From positions 28,961,333 through 29,025,332 of the forward strand of contig NC_079214.1 of the NCBI RefSeq assembly GCF_029633865.1: a DNA stretch of 64,000 nt. The letters run 5' to 3'. The stretch's first letter is position 1; the number at the start of each line of letters is the position of its first letter. The notes beneath the pieces were generated by a model. The model ran no database searches. It saw only the letters and a list, made by a program, of their open reading frames with translations, and was not told where the DNA came from. Both the position numbers and the translations under genes were made by a program. Positions 1 to 11,119 of this stretch are shown here, one piece after another. This DNA comes from Lampris incognitus (Eukaryota > Chordata > Actinopteri > Lampriformes > Lampridae).

Positions 1-2160
1 AGTAGCATCAGAGACACTATTGACTTTATGAAGGGAGACAAAGGAGGGATAGTTACTAGTTTAGTTTTGAATAAAGCATTTGATCGGGTTGATTATGCAT
101 ATTTATACAAGGTCTTAGAGAAATATGGTTTTGGGCATAGGCTGGTAGGATGGATCAGAAGAATGTACGATAGGACAGTTAGTTGTATTAAAATCAATGG
201 GATAGTCACAGACACATTTAAGATAGAGAGGTCAGTCAGGCAAGGGTGTCCCCTATCAGCTCTGCTGTACTCCTTGTCGGCAGAACCGATAGCGGCAATA
301 CTGAAGGGAAATGACAGAGTTACCAGGAGGGCAGGTGAGTTTAGTTTATCAGTACGCAGATGACACGAAAGTTACAGTAAAGGACAAGGAAAGTGTAGTT
401 GAGGTATTAGACAGTTTAGAGCTGTATGGTAGGGCATCCGGGGCTAAAGTAAACAGATAAATCAGAAGTTCTGTGTATGGGGCAAGTAGAGAAGATTTAG
501 GAGAAGAAGGATTATTTCAGGGTGTTAGGTGTGAATTTAGGGATTGAGGATAAGGAGGGGAGAGATATACAGTATGAAGAGATATTGAATAAGATTAGAC
601 ATTGGAGTTTTGGAAACTTAGAGGGTTGAAGCTGAAAGGGAAGGTGGTGGTTGTGAATGGATTAGTTATGAGTACGATTGTGTATGTAATGAATGTGTTG
701 GATGTTACTGAGAGTACTGAAGGAGGTGGAAAGAATGGTGAGTGATTTTCTGTAGGATGGGAAGGGAGTTAGGATAGCAAAGGAGGTGATGGAAAATGAC
801 TATGAAGATGGTGGGTTGAAGTTAATCAATTTAGGGGTGAAAAAGAAAGCACTTAGGGTGAAAATTATTGTTAGATACTTAAGAAACAAGAGAGATCATA
901 TAGGTGTTTTTTAAGGGAGGCAATGTATAAATGTTGAGGGTGTGGGGAGAGTGGAGTATATATGCAAATGAAGCAAGGTATGTTGAGTGGAGTGTCTGAG
1001 TTTTACAAGGAGGTGTTGGAAGTGTGGGGAGAGTTTGTGAAATGTGTGCAGTATGAATGTAAGAATGTGAAGCAGGTGTGGGAACAACCAATGTTTTTAA
1101 ATCCAAAAATCACATTTGAGGGGAACACAATCTACAACAGGGTGATTTGGAGAGTGGGGTTTAGAAAGATAAGGGATTTAGTGTATGAGTATGTACCAGG
1201 GTTTATGAAGGCACATGTACTGGTAGATGAAGTGAGGGGAAAGGGTGATGAAATGTGGTTGGGAACGGCGGAGAGGACATTTGGAAAGATCAAGGGGAGG
1301 GCAGATGCCGAGAGAATGGGTCAGTATGATGGCTGTGTTGGATGAGGAAGGAGAGACAGAAATGTATGTGGGAGAAGGAGAGAGGAGAGTGAGTCCGATG
1401 AGTGTGAAAACGAACGTGATGTATAGATGTTTAAGAGGGGAAGAAGTGAGAAGACTGGCTGCGGAGAAAGTGTGGGAGAGGGTTATGAATGAGATGGATG
1501 TAGGGAGGATATGGAGAAATCTGAGAGTGAAGTGGAACAGTGCTGAATGTGATAATTTTGATTTTTTTATCAAGCCACAATAGGGTGTTCAATAATGTAA
1601 TAATTAGTAAGTCTGATGTGAATGTGAAGAAAGAATGTGATGTGTGTGGTGTGGGAGTGGAAACATTTATACATGAGTTTGTTGAATGTTGTGAGCTGGA
1701 TGGACACATGTTGAAAATGAAGGAGTGAATAAATAGATGTTGGAGAGGTGGGTTTGTTGACAGAGTGGAATGGAGAGAATTGTGGTTGTTTGGGGTGGCT
1801 GGCAAAGTAAACGGATGTAATGTTAATTTGTTAAATTATGTTTTAAGTCATGCAAGGTTTGCTGTCAAGGTAAGGAGGAATTTTGCCCATTATTAAAAGA
1901 GGAAAGCTGAGGTGTGGAATATTTTTAAGAGTATAATGGAAAGAGATGTTGATATGTTGTATGGTTATGCTAGTGAAGAAGAGTTTGTTGGTGGATTTGT
2001 AGATGGGAGCACTTCCGTTGTGATTGGGGAAGGACGGAGGGTAATGTTGGATTTTGGTTAAACAGTATACTGTGTGGTATATGTGTATTTTTTGTTTGAT
2101 TTCTTTAATTTGGTGGAGGGTCTGTAGGCTGGAAGCCATGCCGAGGCCTACAGGTTACCT
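1..2160 (+). mobile_element. Tx1/L1-like LINE, 3' half, degenerate
   Basis: Remains of a non-LTR retrotransposon reverse transcriptase. At 28-363 the protein contains NKAFDRVDY and SVRQGCPLSALLYSL, typical of the RT palm in the L1/Tx1 group. The catalytic YADD is readable just after this (about 350-363) but in another frame. Further blocks (for example a reading with DGGLKLINLGVKKKA near 810-860) follow the usual order down to about 2140. Frameshifts and stops break it throughout, so it is dead. The 5' part lies left of the window. Clade assignment rests on motif style only. Confidence 0.75.
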
Positions 2161-2304
2161 CACTACTTTCTGTTTTGGCTACCTGTGTTGTAAGTTTTGA
2201 TTCTTGCCCTCTGATTCTGTAGCATTCGATGGGTTTGTGAAATGTTTTATTTCCCTATTGGTTTGGTATATGTGTGTTGTATTTTGATTGTTTTTTTCTA
2301 CAGA

Positions 2305-2400
2305 ATAAGAGAAAAAAAGCGATGTCGCTTCGTGGTGCAGTACAACCTGGTTCGAATCCCGCAGCAGGCGGAAATATTCTCGGTTACACACATATTGCTA
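2305..2400 (+). repeat. tRNA-like SINE fragment
   Basis: GGTTCGAATCC at 2349-2359 is a perfect pol III B-box. The preceding 40 bases resemble a tRNA-derived head, but no good A-box remains and the body is replaced by another repeat at about 2386. Confidence 0.3.
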
Positions 2401-3590
2401 ATCTAACAAACGTAACAAGGCGTATAAAACGTGAAATGTAAAAAAAGAACTTAAAATAACCATTTAAACAGTCCCAAACAAAGACCAGAACTTTAAAAAC
2501 TACTAGAATGACCATGAGCGGTCAAAGTGATGGTGCGTAATTTGCACGTCATGTCACATATGTTGTTCTTGTCATTTCCTTTGCAACATTCAGCTCTTTT
2601 TTATATTTCACATTTGTTACGTTTGTTAGATTAGCAATATGTGTTTTCCGTTTTATTTTCAGGTCCTATTATTTCCAACATGTCTGGGTACAGCCGCCAT
2701 TTCAGACACACCATGACTACCTCCAAGGCGTTGTAGTATTTACAAGTGTTGGACACCGGCGATGGTTCGAACCCCGGGGTAGTCCAACCTTGGGGGTCAT
2801 CCCAGGTCATCCTCTATGTGGAGTTTGCACGTTCTCCCCATCTCGGTAAGGGTTTCCTCCAGGTGCTCCGGTTTCCTCCCACAGTCCAAAGACATGTCGG
2901 CCAGGTGAATCGGACTTACTAAATTGTCCCTAGGTGTGAATGTGTGTGTGTGTGTCGGCCCTGTGATGGCCAGGATAAGCGGCTTGGAAAATGGATGGAC
3001 GGATGAAAAATAGTATTAAAGTTGTTAAAATGTTAATTTTGGTGTCAGTTGTTTCTTAACAGACATACTAACACATGTAATGCATTAATATCTCAATTGG
3101 GTGTTTACCTTGACAGAATATATAGAGTTTAAAAACCATGGTCGTTCTAGTAGTTTATAAGTTCCGGTCATTGTTTAGGACTGTTTCAATGGTTATTTTC
3201 AGTTTTTTTTTTTTTTTTTTGCTTTTTGCTTTTTGTTTGTTTGTTTTTTTTTTTTTACATTTCACGTTTTATAGGCCTTGTTATGCTTGTTAGATTAGCA
3301 ATATGTGTTTTCCGTTTGGTTTTTCAGGTAATATTTTCATTTTTTCAATTTTGCTATTCAAGTTCAACCAAATCTCTCTGAAGTTTAAATTGTTTAAAAT
3401 AGTATTAAAGTTGTTAAAATGTTAATTTTGGTGTCAGTCGTTTCCTAACAGATGTACTAACATATGTAATGCATTAATATCTCAATTGAGTATTTATCTT
3501 GACAGAATATAGAGTTTAAAAACCAGCGGTCATTTTGACCGCCGATGGTCATTTTAGGGAGAAGTGAAATCCCAGTCGTTCTTGTGTTAA
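2386..3590. repeat. Composite fold-back repeat with internal direct repeats
   Basis: A stretch at about 2388-2512 returns as an imperfect reverse complement at about 3136-3310 (shared key string TTAGATTAGCAATATGTG). A third, direct copy of that end lies at about 2600-2665. A second segment (AGTATTAAAGTTGTTAAAAT...) is repeated directly at 3008-3130 and 3398-3535. There is no coding potential. It looks like a non-autonomous DNA transposon or two overlapping copies, opened by the SINE at 2740-3006. Confidence 0.6.
2740..3006 (+). mobile_element. tRNA-headed SINE, family A (5' end damaged)
   Basis: The B-box GGTTCGAACCC is at about 2764. It is followed by the common fish SINE body (GGAGTTTGCACGTTCTCCCC, CGGTTTCCTCCCACAGTCCA, CTAAATTGTCCCTAGGTGTG) and the tail GATAAGCGGCTTGG...ATGGATGGACGG. 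A fuller copy of the same family is at 45618-45995. The middle of the tail is deleted here. Confidence 0.8.
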
Positions 3591-4839
3591 AAATTATTTC
3601 AAGAAAAATAAAAACAGTCCATTAGATTCGTTATTCCGTTAGAACTGCGCCCATAGCAACAGTTTGTTATTCATAGCAACAGTCTGTTCTTTCTAAATAA
3701 CAGACTGTTGAATGCCGTGATTGACCAATCAGAATCAAGTATTCAACAAAGCTGTGTAATAAATTATCATTATATCTGGAGATTCTCTCTTTCATAAGAT
3801 TAGGATACAGTTTTTGCTTCTGAATGAATCAAGTTTACTTGGGTATTAAAAAGTGAAATGTAGACTTTCCCTTAGACTTTCCTGTGAGTGTGACAGGAGC
3901 TCTCCGCGGTACTGAAACCACTGTACAGTGGCTCTATACGGGCTTTCTGCTGTGGGCTTATGCACAAACATGCCCTATCTGAAGCTGATGAACAGAACAG
4001 CTGAACAAAGACAAGAATGAAAAGGTACAGCAGAGAGGAGAGACAGAAAGAGAGGACAACAAATGTGTCACCATCTTTGCCGGGGTGGTGACACCTGAAT
4101 CTTGTACACCGGTATCTTATCTTATCTTAAGATACTGAAGGAAATGTCTGCTTTAGAGAGATAAAATGAACTAAACACAAACAAAGACCACATACACACT
4201 CACATACACACTCACTGTGCTGTTCTTGGCTATGTGTGATGACTTAACTTTAACTTCCCACTGATGTGTCTGCATGTGTGCGCGCACGTGTGCATTTGTG
4301 TGTATGTGTGTAGTCAAATCCACAGTACTGTGTATGTGTGAGTCAAAAATAAGATTATAAAAAATGCATTATAACAATCATTCACACAATCATAGCGGTT
4401 GTTGATTGATTTTTATTATTGAACTCTTGTGAGTGATTTTATAATTAAACATTTGTCATGAACTTTCCAATATAGTGTTATTAAGCTGCCACTCCCTCTG
4501 AAGCTTCAGACCATTCTTCCACACATTACCAATGCATTAGCTGGGTTTTCTAAGGAACAGAGTAACAACGATTCTTGAAGTTTAAATCTGGAATTCAAAG
4601 CAACATTCAGTAAAGTTGGGACCTTTGAGAAACTGTATCACAAAAACAGAGGAGAGTAAAGCTAACTGAGCTTATATGTCACTAATCTCCCTTTGGCATA
4701 ATGATAGGGGTTCTCCTATATCCTATGAAAACCCAACGAGAGCCCTGGAAATCATCTAGAAGTAGGATTGTGACCCATTTTTGGTGCAGAACAGGAAATC
4801 CAAACCAATAAATAAATAAATAAATAAAATCGATCTTAC
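3591..4839. other. Intergenic or intronic DNA, no gene seen
   Basis: At 3640-3775 there is a short hAT-MITE-like stretch (repeated CATAGCAACAGT, then GACCAATCAGAATCAAGTAT). The remainder is AT-rich unique DNA with short CA/TG runs near 4190-4340. On the minus strand it belongs to the kcnk2 intron after the last exon seen. I looked for the next channel exon (pore helix and selectivity filter) and did not find it. Confidence 0.5.
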
Positions 4840-4930
4840 CTTGACAAGCTCCTCCAGCTGGCTGTGGTTAACACAGGAGTGTTTAGAAAGAAACTCCAGT
4901 TTCTGAGACAGAATAGCCAAACGCTGGGCA
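4840..4930 (-). CDS. kcnk2: kcnk2 coding exon 4 (extracellular cap)
   Basis: Encodes 30 codons after a split serine: AQRLAILSQKLEFLSKHSCV and then NHSQLEELVK. This is the first half of the extracellular cap of TREK-1, which sits between the first membrane helix and the first pore helix. The Cys of HSCVN aligns with the cap cysteine that makes the inter-subunit disulfide in two-pore-domain channels, and N-H-S is an N-glycosylation sequon. The acceptor is AG at 4931-4932 and the donor GT at 4839-4838 (GTAAG). The phase (1 nt, then complete codons) fits the exon at 5303-5415. The next exons, with the pore loops, are not in the window. Confidence 0.88.
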
Positions 4931-5302
4931 CTACAGAGAGAGGGACAGAGAGAGAGAGAGAGAGAATGAGACGGAGAGACAGAGACAGAGAATGAGAAGA
5001 GAGAGAGAGTTGTGTTCACAAATCAAATAATCTCCATTCTATAATGGACAGGGGCCAAGTGGTTTGAATAGGAAAGAAAATAGGTGTGAGGTCAATCAAT
5101 CAGTCAGAAATGTAGGCGTAGGCAGAGTAATGGCAAATGTCTATGCCCTTACACAATTTCAGAGCATCGGGCTGGCAACGGGAGCAGTTGCACATACTGT
5201 GAATGGATAGATGGATGGCTGGCTAGACAGAGGGATGGACAGAAAGAGGAGTATTTGGATAAAGAAATGTGAAGAAAAAAAAGCAGATAAACAAATACTA
5301 AC

Positions 5303-5415
5303 CTCTCATGGGGCTGTTCTAGGGATCTGAAGACTGCTGCCCCCATTACCAGATACAAAACCACCAAAAGGAAGATGGCCAACACTGTCTTCCACTTCAT
5401 CACCGTGGCAACCAC
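5303..5415 (-). CDS. kcnk2: kcnk2 coding exon 3 (first transmembrane helix)
   Basis: Thirty-seven codons plus two bases encode [15 protein letters not shown], then a hydrophobic helix ([14 protein letters not shown]) and [13 protein letters not shown] at the start of helix M1 and LEQPHE at its end are hallmarks of the TREK/TRAAK group of K2P potassium leak channels. These channels sit in the plasma membrane and respond to stretch, lipids and temperature. The acceptor reads TTGTAG at 5416-5421 and the donor GTTAG at 5302-5298. The spacing from the upstream exon to MKWKT equals that of mammalian TREK-1, which favours kcnk2 over kcnk4 or kcnk10. Confidence 0.93.
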
Positions 5416-5662
5416 CTACAATACTTCAGCTGATCAGTCACCCAATACAGGTGTCCGTATTTAGCCTTATATTGGTTAAGGTAAAGGGTGATAATAACAA
5501 TAAGTTTTTAGTGTAGTTTAGGGATTCACTGAGAAACTTTTTTCCACAATAGGACAAGAGCAAGATTGAGGAAAAATGGACAGAGATTCAGAACAACAAA
5601 AGCATTTCCTTAAAACATCATTAGATGAATTAAATTTCTAGGCTTCTTTTTCCTTGTCTCAC

Positions 5663-5769
5663 CTCGTTCTCCTCCCGTGCACTCAGTGTTATTGGCTTTG
5701 TGGAGAAGGAGAGGCGGGGCTTGGTGTTGTGAGTGGCGGATTTGGGGTCCAATAAGTCTGGAGCTGCCA
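5663..5769 (-). CDS. kcnk2: kcnk2 coding exon 2 (cytosolic N-terminus)
   Basis: After two bases that finish a split codon, 35 codons read [20 protein letters not shown] and then [26 protein letters not shown] and [10 protein letters not shown] are nearly identical to the cytosolic N-terminus of TREK-1 and differ from TREK-2 (KCNK10), so this exon decides the orthology. The acceptor is TTGACAG (AG at 5770-5771) and the donor GTGAGA at 5662-5657. Introns to the next exons are short (247 and 372 bp), whereas the upstream intron is about 4.2 kb if the exon at 9939-9969 is right. Whether this is the a or b teleost copy cannot be told. Confidence 0.93.
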
Positions 5770-6580
5770 CTGTCAAGAGAGATAATGAAAGAAAATGACT
5801 GGCAGCTTTAGTTAACTACTGAAATAAAAAGAGCTGAAAATGGAAATTGGATAAGGTATTTAGACATGGAACATATGTGGGCATTTTGATGCCTTGAGCC
5901 AAGGCGCGTACCATGTACTCATGAAACTGAGGGTTTGGATCCTCCTCATAAGCTTTATTTTGTGTCCCATTTCTCTATCTCCATTCTTTCTTGCTGGGAT
6001 ATACTATCCAATAAATTGACCGGTAATGCTTAAAAATCAATTCCAACATCGCAGAATATTCTGATTATCCTGTATGACAGTGGGTCGCCAATAAGTGTGT
6101 ATTTCTGTGTGAAAGTGAACTGTATTTCACTGCCTGATGAAACACTTTGTGTGTTCACCCTGTTTGTGGAAGCCAAACACATTTAGCTGTTAATTTTAGA
6201 AGTGCTTATCAATAAATCATCAACCTGCACGTGGCCTTTTAAGCCCAACTCTGGGAAAAGCATGAATCACAAACTAGTGTTTAGCCCCCCACCTCTTTCA
6301 CCCAGTTTCTGTACCGCGTCCGGTGTGAGCAAGTATGCATGCTTCTCTAACAGATAACGAGAAATAAAAAGCAATAGACTCACAAAAGAGAGAAAGAAAT
6401 GGAGGAAAACAGAAAATGAAAGAGAGGAGAGTGAATGTTTTTATGCCTCAGAGAGGGTGAGTGCTAATGAGGGAAACTAAGTAAGGATGTGTGTCTAAGT
6501 GCTGGTCAAGGACAGGGTGAGAGGAAATGAAAATAAGAAGAAAATGTGTGCATTTGTGCATATGAGAGAAAGGGAACTTA
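5770..6580. other. kcnk2 intron 1, proximal part
   Basis: Unique-looking AT-rich intronic DNA without a recognisable feature, bounded on the right by a Tc1 element. Confidence 0.5.
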
Positions 6581-7794
6581 CACTGATGAGTCAAATCATT
6601 ATGACCCCTCACAGCTGAACCGAATAATGTTGGTCATCTCCAAACAAGAGCACATGTCAAGGTCTGGGTAGATTAGATGGTAAGCAAACAATCAGTTCTC
6701 GTAGTCAACGTGTTGGATGCAGGAGAAATGGGCAGGAGTAAAGACCTGAATTACTTTGATAAGGGCCACGTTGTTATGGCCAGACGACTGGCTCACAGCG
6801 TCTCTGAAATGACAAGGCTTGTGGGGTTGTCATGGTCAGCAGTAATAAGTACCTACCGACAGTGGTCCAAGGAAGGACAAACCACAAACTGGCGACAGGG
6901 TGTTGGGCGCCCAAGGCTCATCGATGTGCAAGGGCAACAAAGGCTATCCCGTCTGGTCCGAACTGATAGAAGGCCTACTGTGGCACAAGTCACAGAATAT
7001 TTTAATGATGGATATCGGAGGAATGTGTCGCAACACATTGCACCTTGCTGCATATGGGGCTGCGTAGCTACAGACCGGTCAGAGTGCCCATGATGACCCC
7101 TGTTCATCGCCAAAAGCCCCTACAATGGACACGTGAATGTCGGAACTGGACCTGGGAACAATGGAAGAAGGTGGCCTGGTTTGATGAGTCCCGTTTTCTT
7201 TTAGATCATGTGGATGGCCGTGTATATGTGCGCCATTTACCTGGAGAAGTGATGGCACCAGGATGCACTGTGGGGAGACAACAAGCTGGTGGTGGAGGGA
7301 GTGTGATGCTCTGGGCAATCTTCTGCTGGGAAACCCTGGTCCGCCAAGCATGTGGACATCAATTTGACTCATGCCACCTACCTTAAACATTGTTGCACAC
7401 CAGACACCCATTCATGGCAATAGTATTCCCTGATGGCAGTGGTGTCTTTCAGCAGCATAATGCACCCTGCCACACTGCACACATTGTTGGGAAATGGTTT
7501 GAGGAACATGATGAAGTGTTCAAGGTGTTGCCCTGGCCTCCAAATTCTCCAAATCTCAATTTGATTGAGCATCTTTGGGATGTGCTGGACCAAAAAAGTC
7601 CGATCCATGATGGTGCCACCTTGCAACTTACAGGACTTGAAGGATCTGCTGCTAATGTTTTTGTGCCAGATACCACAGGACTCCTTCAGGGGTCTTGTAG
7701 AGTCCATGTCTTGGCAGGTTGGCACTGTATTGGTGGTGCACGCCGGACCAACGGCATATTAGGCAGGTGGTCATAATGTTTTGGCTCATCAGTG
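6581..7794 (+). mobile_element. Tc1/mariner transposon, inactive
   Basis: Terminal inverted repeats CACTGATGAGTCAAATCATT (left, 6581) and its near complement ending at 7794 match over 26 bp with two differences. A TA precedes the left end, but the right TA is altered. Inside is a broken Tc1-type transposase: helix-turn-helix part at 6677-7060, then in another frame FDESRF (first Asp) near 7180, QQHNAPCHTA near 7450 and PNLNLIEHLWD near 7550. The second catalytic Asp (normally in a QQDN-like motif) reads His, and there are several frameshifts. The element lies in kcnk2 intron 1 in the opposite orientation to the gene. Confidence 0.9.
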
Positions 7795-8190
<396 letters not shown>

Positions 8191-8227
8191 GAAGGTTCCC
8201 TTTGGTAGGGAATATAAATATGACTCT

Positions 8228-8467
8228 AAACTGAGGAAAATGACCAAGGCACTCTACCAAATAAGGATAAAATGCCTTTATACATGTTCACGCACAACTT
8301 TTAAAACTTCTGATGCTTTTCGGCCAAAATCAGGCCTTCATCATAAAGTGACACAGACCTTCGAAGAGTTTATATCCTTGTATGCTGTGAACTACCAATC
8401 ACTCTAATTACCATTTTATCTTTGGCTCACTTGGTAGAAAGTGCCTTGGTATTTTTTTCCTTAGTTT
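8228..8467. mobile_element. MITE-like fold-back element, about 240 bp
   Basis: The left arm AAACTGAGGAAAATGACCAA (8228 onward, continuing GGCACTCTACCAA) is mirrored by the right arm TTGGTAGAAAGTGCCTTGGT...CCTTAGTTT, which ends at 8467. A central near-palindrome (TTTTCGGCCAAAATCAGGCC) is present. There is no coding capacity. It directly follows the (AG)n array in kcnk2 intron 1. Confidence 0.7.
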
Positions 8468-9481
8468 AGAACTGCTCGAGTGAGATGACTGGAAAGTGGG
8501 ATGGATGAAGGAGTTAAGGGAGGATAAGGTGGGGTCATGGGAGGTTCGGATTCATCGACGAGGGACTGAAGTATTCATACTCTTTACATCAAGCATTCAT
8601 GTTAAGCCTTTCTCTCTACTTTATCAGCTCTTCTCTTCCCTTCAACTCATCCCTAGTTATCTTCTCCTGTTTTTTTTTAAACTTTAGATGTTAAAACAAG
8701 GAAGACCACAAAAGTCAATGTCTCCTCTCGTCTACTACCCTCTACTGATCTCTTCTCTCTCAGCTAGATCTCAGCTGGATCCTCTGTCTGGGTGCCTGCT
8801 GCTCGACGGGAATCTGTTCTGCACCCCCGTGTATGTCTTTGTGCACCATCACACACAATGGAAAGTCTGGTAACACCAACAAACTCATCTTAATCAATCA
8901 GGAGGTCCGATTATCTGAGAGGCCACCACCAGAATCATTGGAATACGACGCTCATAGTAGATCTACAGTTTACATAGGGTTTTTTTAGACCAAAATCTTA
9001 GTATGAGTTTGGACTTTAAATGGCAAACTGACATTGATTGATTCAGTAGGTTGACAGTTACAGGACACCTATAATGCCAATCCCACTGATAAAGGAAACT
9101 CTCTCTCTCTCGCTCTCTCTCTCTCTCAATCACTGTCTCCCACCCCACCTACCCATCTTGTCCTAGAATCTACACAATGTCACATATCTAAGATTTATTT
9201 CATATGACTATCTTTTTTAAAAGACTAGCAGCTGCACGGCACGGAGAACTTGAATGTCTACATCCCAACCACATCCGTATGTCAGGTAGTTAAATCACGA
9301 TGCTTTTGTTTTCTTGGGGAAATATCTCCGACAAAGCCTGCTCCAAAACAGAAAAAACAGCTAAGAAAAATGTTCTATCTGGCAAAGAAATCAGTACGTT
9401 TGGCAAGTGTGCAGTGGGCACTTAAGACCATACAAACTTAGGCTAATAGGGATAAAGAAGACACGAGAGAAGTGCACGGAC
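8468..9481. other. kcnk2 intron 1, no gene seen
   Basis: Holds a short CT run at 9100-9126. Otherwise unique-looking sequence without a supported feature. Confidence 0.5.

Positions 9482-9531
<50 letters not shown>
9482..9531. repeat. (CTAT)n microsatellite
   Basis: About twelve tandem tetranucleotides. Confidence 0.97.
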
Positions 9532-9533
<2 letters not shown>

Positions 9534-9899
9534 CTCTTTGGAAAAACAAAAATGCAACAACTTAACAACACGCTATTTTCTTCATGGTCCTCTCCCCTCC
9601 GCTTGCCTCGTTCCTCGACAGTTCATCCTTCCATTTTTCCAAAGTGAACTTCATTCAGCCTTACTTACTTCTTGTCTAGCCGATGCCCTCCGCTCTCCTC
9701 CTCTCCTCATCCGACGCTCTTTCTGCGCTTAAGGGAATCTTTCCTCCTCTTGGGGGACCCGCTCTGGGCTGCGGAGAGCTGCAGGCTCCCTCTCTCTGTC
9801 ACTCTATGTCTGTCTGTGTGCGTCTCCCTCTCTCTGTCTGTGTTTCTCTCCCTCTCCCTGTCTGTGTGTGTGCGTGTGTGTGTCTCTCTCTGTACGTGT

Positions 9900-10100
9900 G
9901 AGTCCTCCGTGCGCTGACAGGCTTGCTTTTGAGCTCACGGCGGCGGGTAGCGGGGCACGGGGACAGCATGGGAGAAGGAGGGAGGAGAAAGAAGCTAATA
10001 GGGCTGAAATGGGGAGGGGTGCATTAGGGGAGCTAGACCATCTGACAGAGAAAGAAAGAGGAGAGGGAGAGAATGAGTTGTAGGGAGGGTAAAGAGGGGG
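9900..10100 (-). promoter_or_regulatory. GC/CpG-rich presumed kcnk2 5' end
   Basis: The only GC-rich island in the first 20 kb (for example GGCGGCGGGTAGCGGGGCAC at 9939-9958). It surrounds the predicted kcnk2 start codon and lies upstream of all other kcnk2 exons. A promoter and 5' untranslated region are inferred from composition and place. No TATA box stands out. Confidence 0.4.
9939..9969 (-). CDS. kcnk2: kcnk2 predicted first coding exon
   Basis: On the minus strand, ATG at 9969-9967 opens ten codons (MLSPCPATRR) plus one base, directly followed by a good donor GTGAGC (9938-9933). The single leftover base joins the two-base start of the exon at 5663-5769 to give a Leu codon and then AAPDLLDPK. 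This phase match is what TREK-1 needs: one mammalian TREK-1 isoform also starts with a short basic peptide (beginning ML) before the conserved AAPDLL segment. The exon was found by phase, donor and CpG context rather than by similarity, so it is a prediction. Transcript data could place the start elsewhere. Confidence 0.5.
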
Positions 10101-10613
10101 GATGGTGGAGGGGGGAGAGAAAGCAAGAGAGAAGCATAGGGAAGAAGAAATGGAAGACCTTCTCAAAACACAACTACCTTTAGCTTGAAGGTTATCCTGC
10201 ATTTGGCATTTGCAAAGTCAAAGAAACTTTTTCTTCTTTTTTTTTTGTCTTTTGGATGGGTTGATTTGATCTATATCTCTCAGTGGAACCAGCACAGAAC
10301 TTACTTAATTATTTTGTTTTGCTTTTGTAGTACCTAAATTGAGAACCAAACAAAACTTGGCCCAGTGTGTGTATATATTTTAGCATGGTCTTGAGCAATG
10401 GAAAATTTAAGCATTTCATTGGAAAGCAAACCCAGACAAACCTGTCCTTTTACTCAGAACACAACATTTATTAGAGGGCAGGTTTATTAAAGGGTCTATT
10501 CACAGGTAATCAATCACATCCAATTTGCTTGGGGATATTGACCTGAATTTACACATCTTCATCATTTCAGTCACCAGACTTCCTCTTTTGTTTGAAGGGG
10601 TGCACAAGCTAAT

Positions 10614-10614
<1 letters not shown>
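9970..10614. other. Upstream of kcnk2, no gene seen
   Basis: Purine-rich 9970-10160, then AT-rich DNA. Open frames here are low-complexity Arg/Glu or Ser/Leu products. Confidence 0.5.

Positions 10615-10697
<83 letters not shown>
10615..10697. repeat. (CA)n microsatellite
   Basis: About 80 bp of pure CA, followed to about 10865 by degenerate CA-rich sequence. Confidence 0.98.
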
Positions 10698-10699
<2 letters not shown>

Positions 10700-11017
10700 G
10701 CCGCTACACATGTAATTGTGCACACATGCAGGCAGACACATGCACACGCAGATCTAAACACATCTACATGCACACACAAATCAAACACACATTTACACCT
10801 CACACACACTTCGATACATACACAATAACAAACAATACAAACGCAAACACTCATGACACACACTCACCAGAAAGACAATAAATCATGTCACATCTCAATG
10901 GGCCAATAAAATTCTACTAACCTCAAACATCTTGATCTACAAATAGTATGATTTATTTTGACTTATAATCATTAGCAATGGTCCAGAATGTAGCAGCTAC
11001 TTTTAATTAGCCATAAT

Positions 11018-11019
11018 CG

Positions 11020-11118
<99 letters not shown>

Positions 11119-11119
11119 A
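11018..11119. repeat. (TCTA)n microsatellite, about 100 bp
   Basis: About 25 perfect tetranucleotides. Confidence 0.98.

Noticed and set aside
6677..7776. Transposase as a possible domesticated gene
   Set aside because: Frameshifts, loss of a catalytic residue and intact terminal repeats mark an ordinary dead Tc1 copy.
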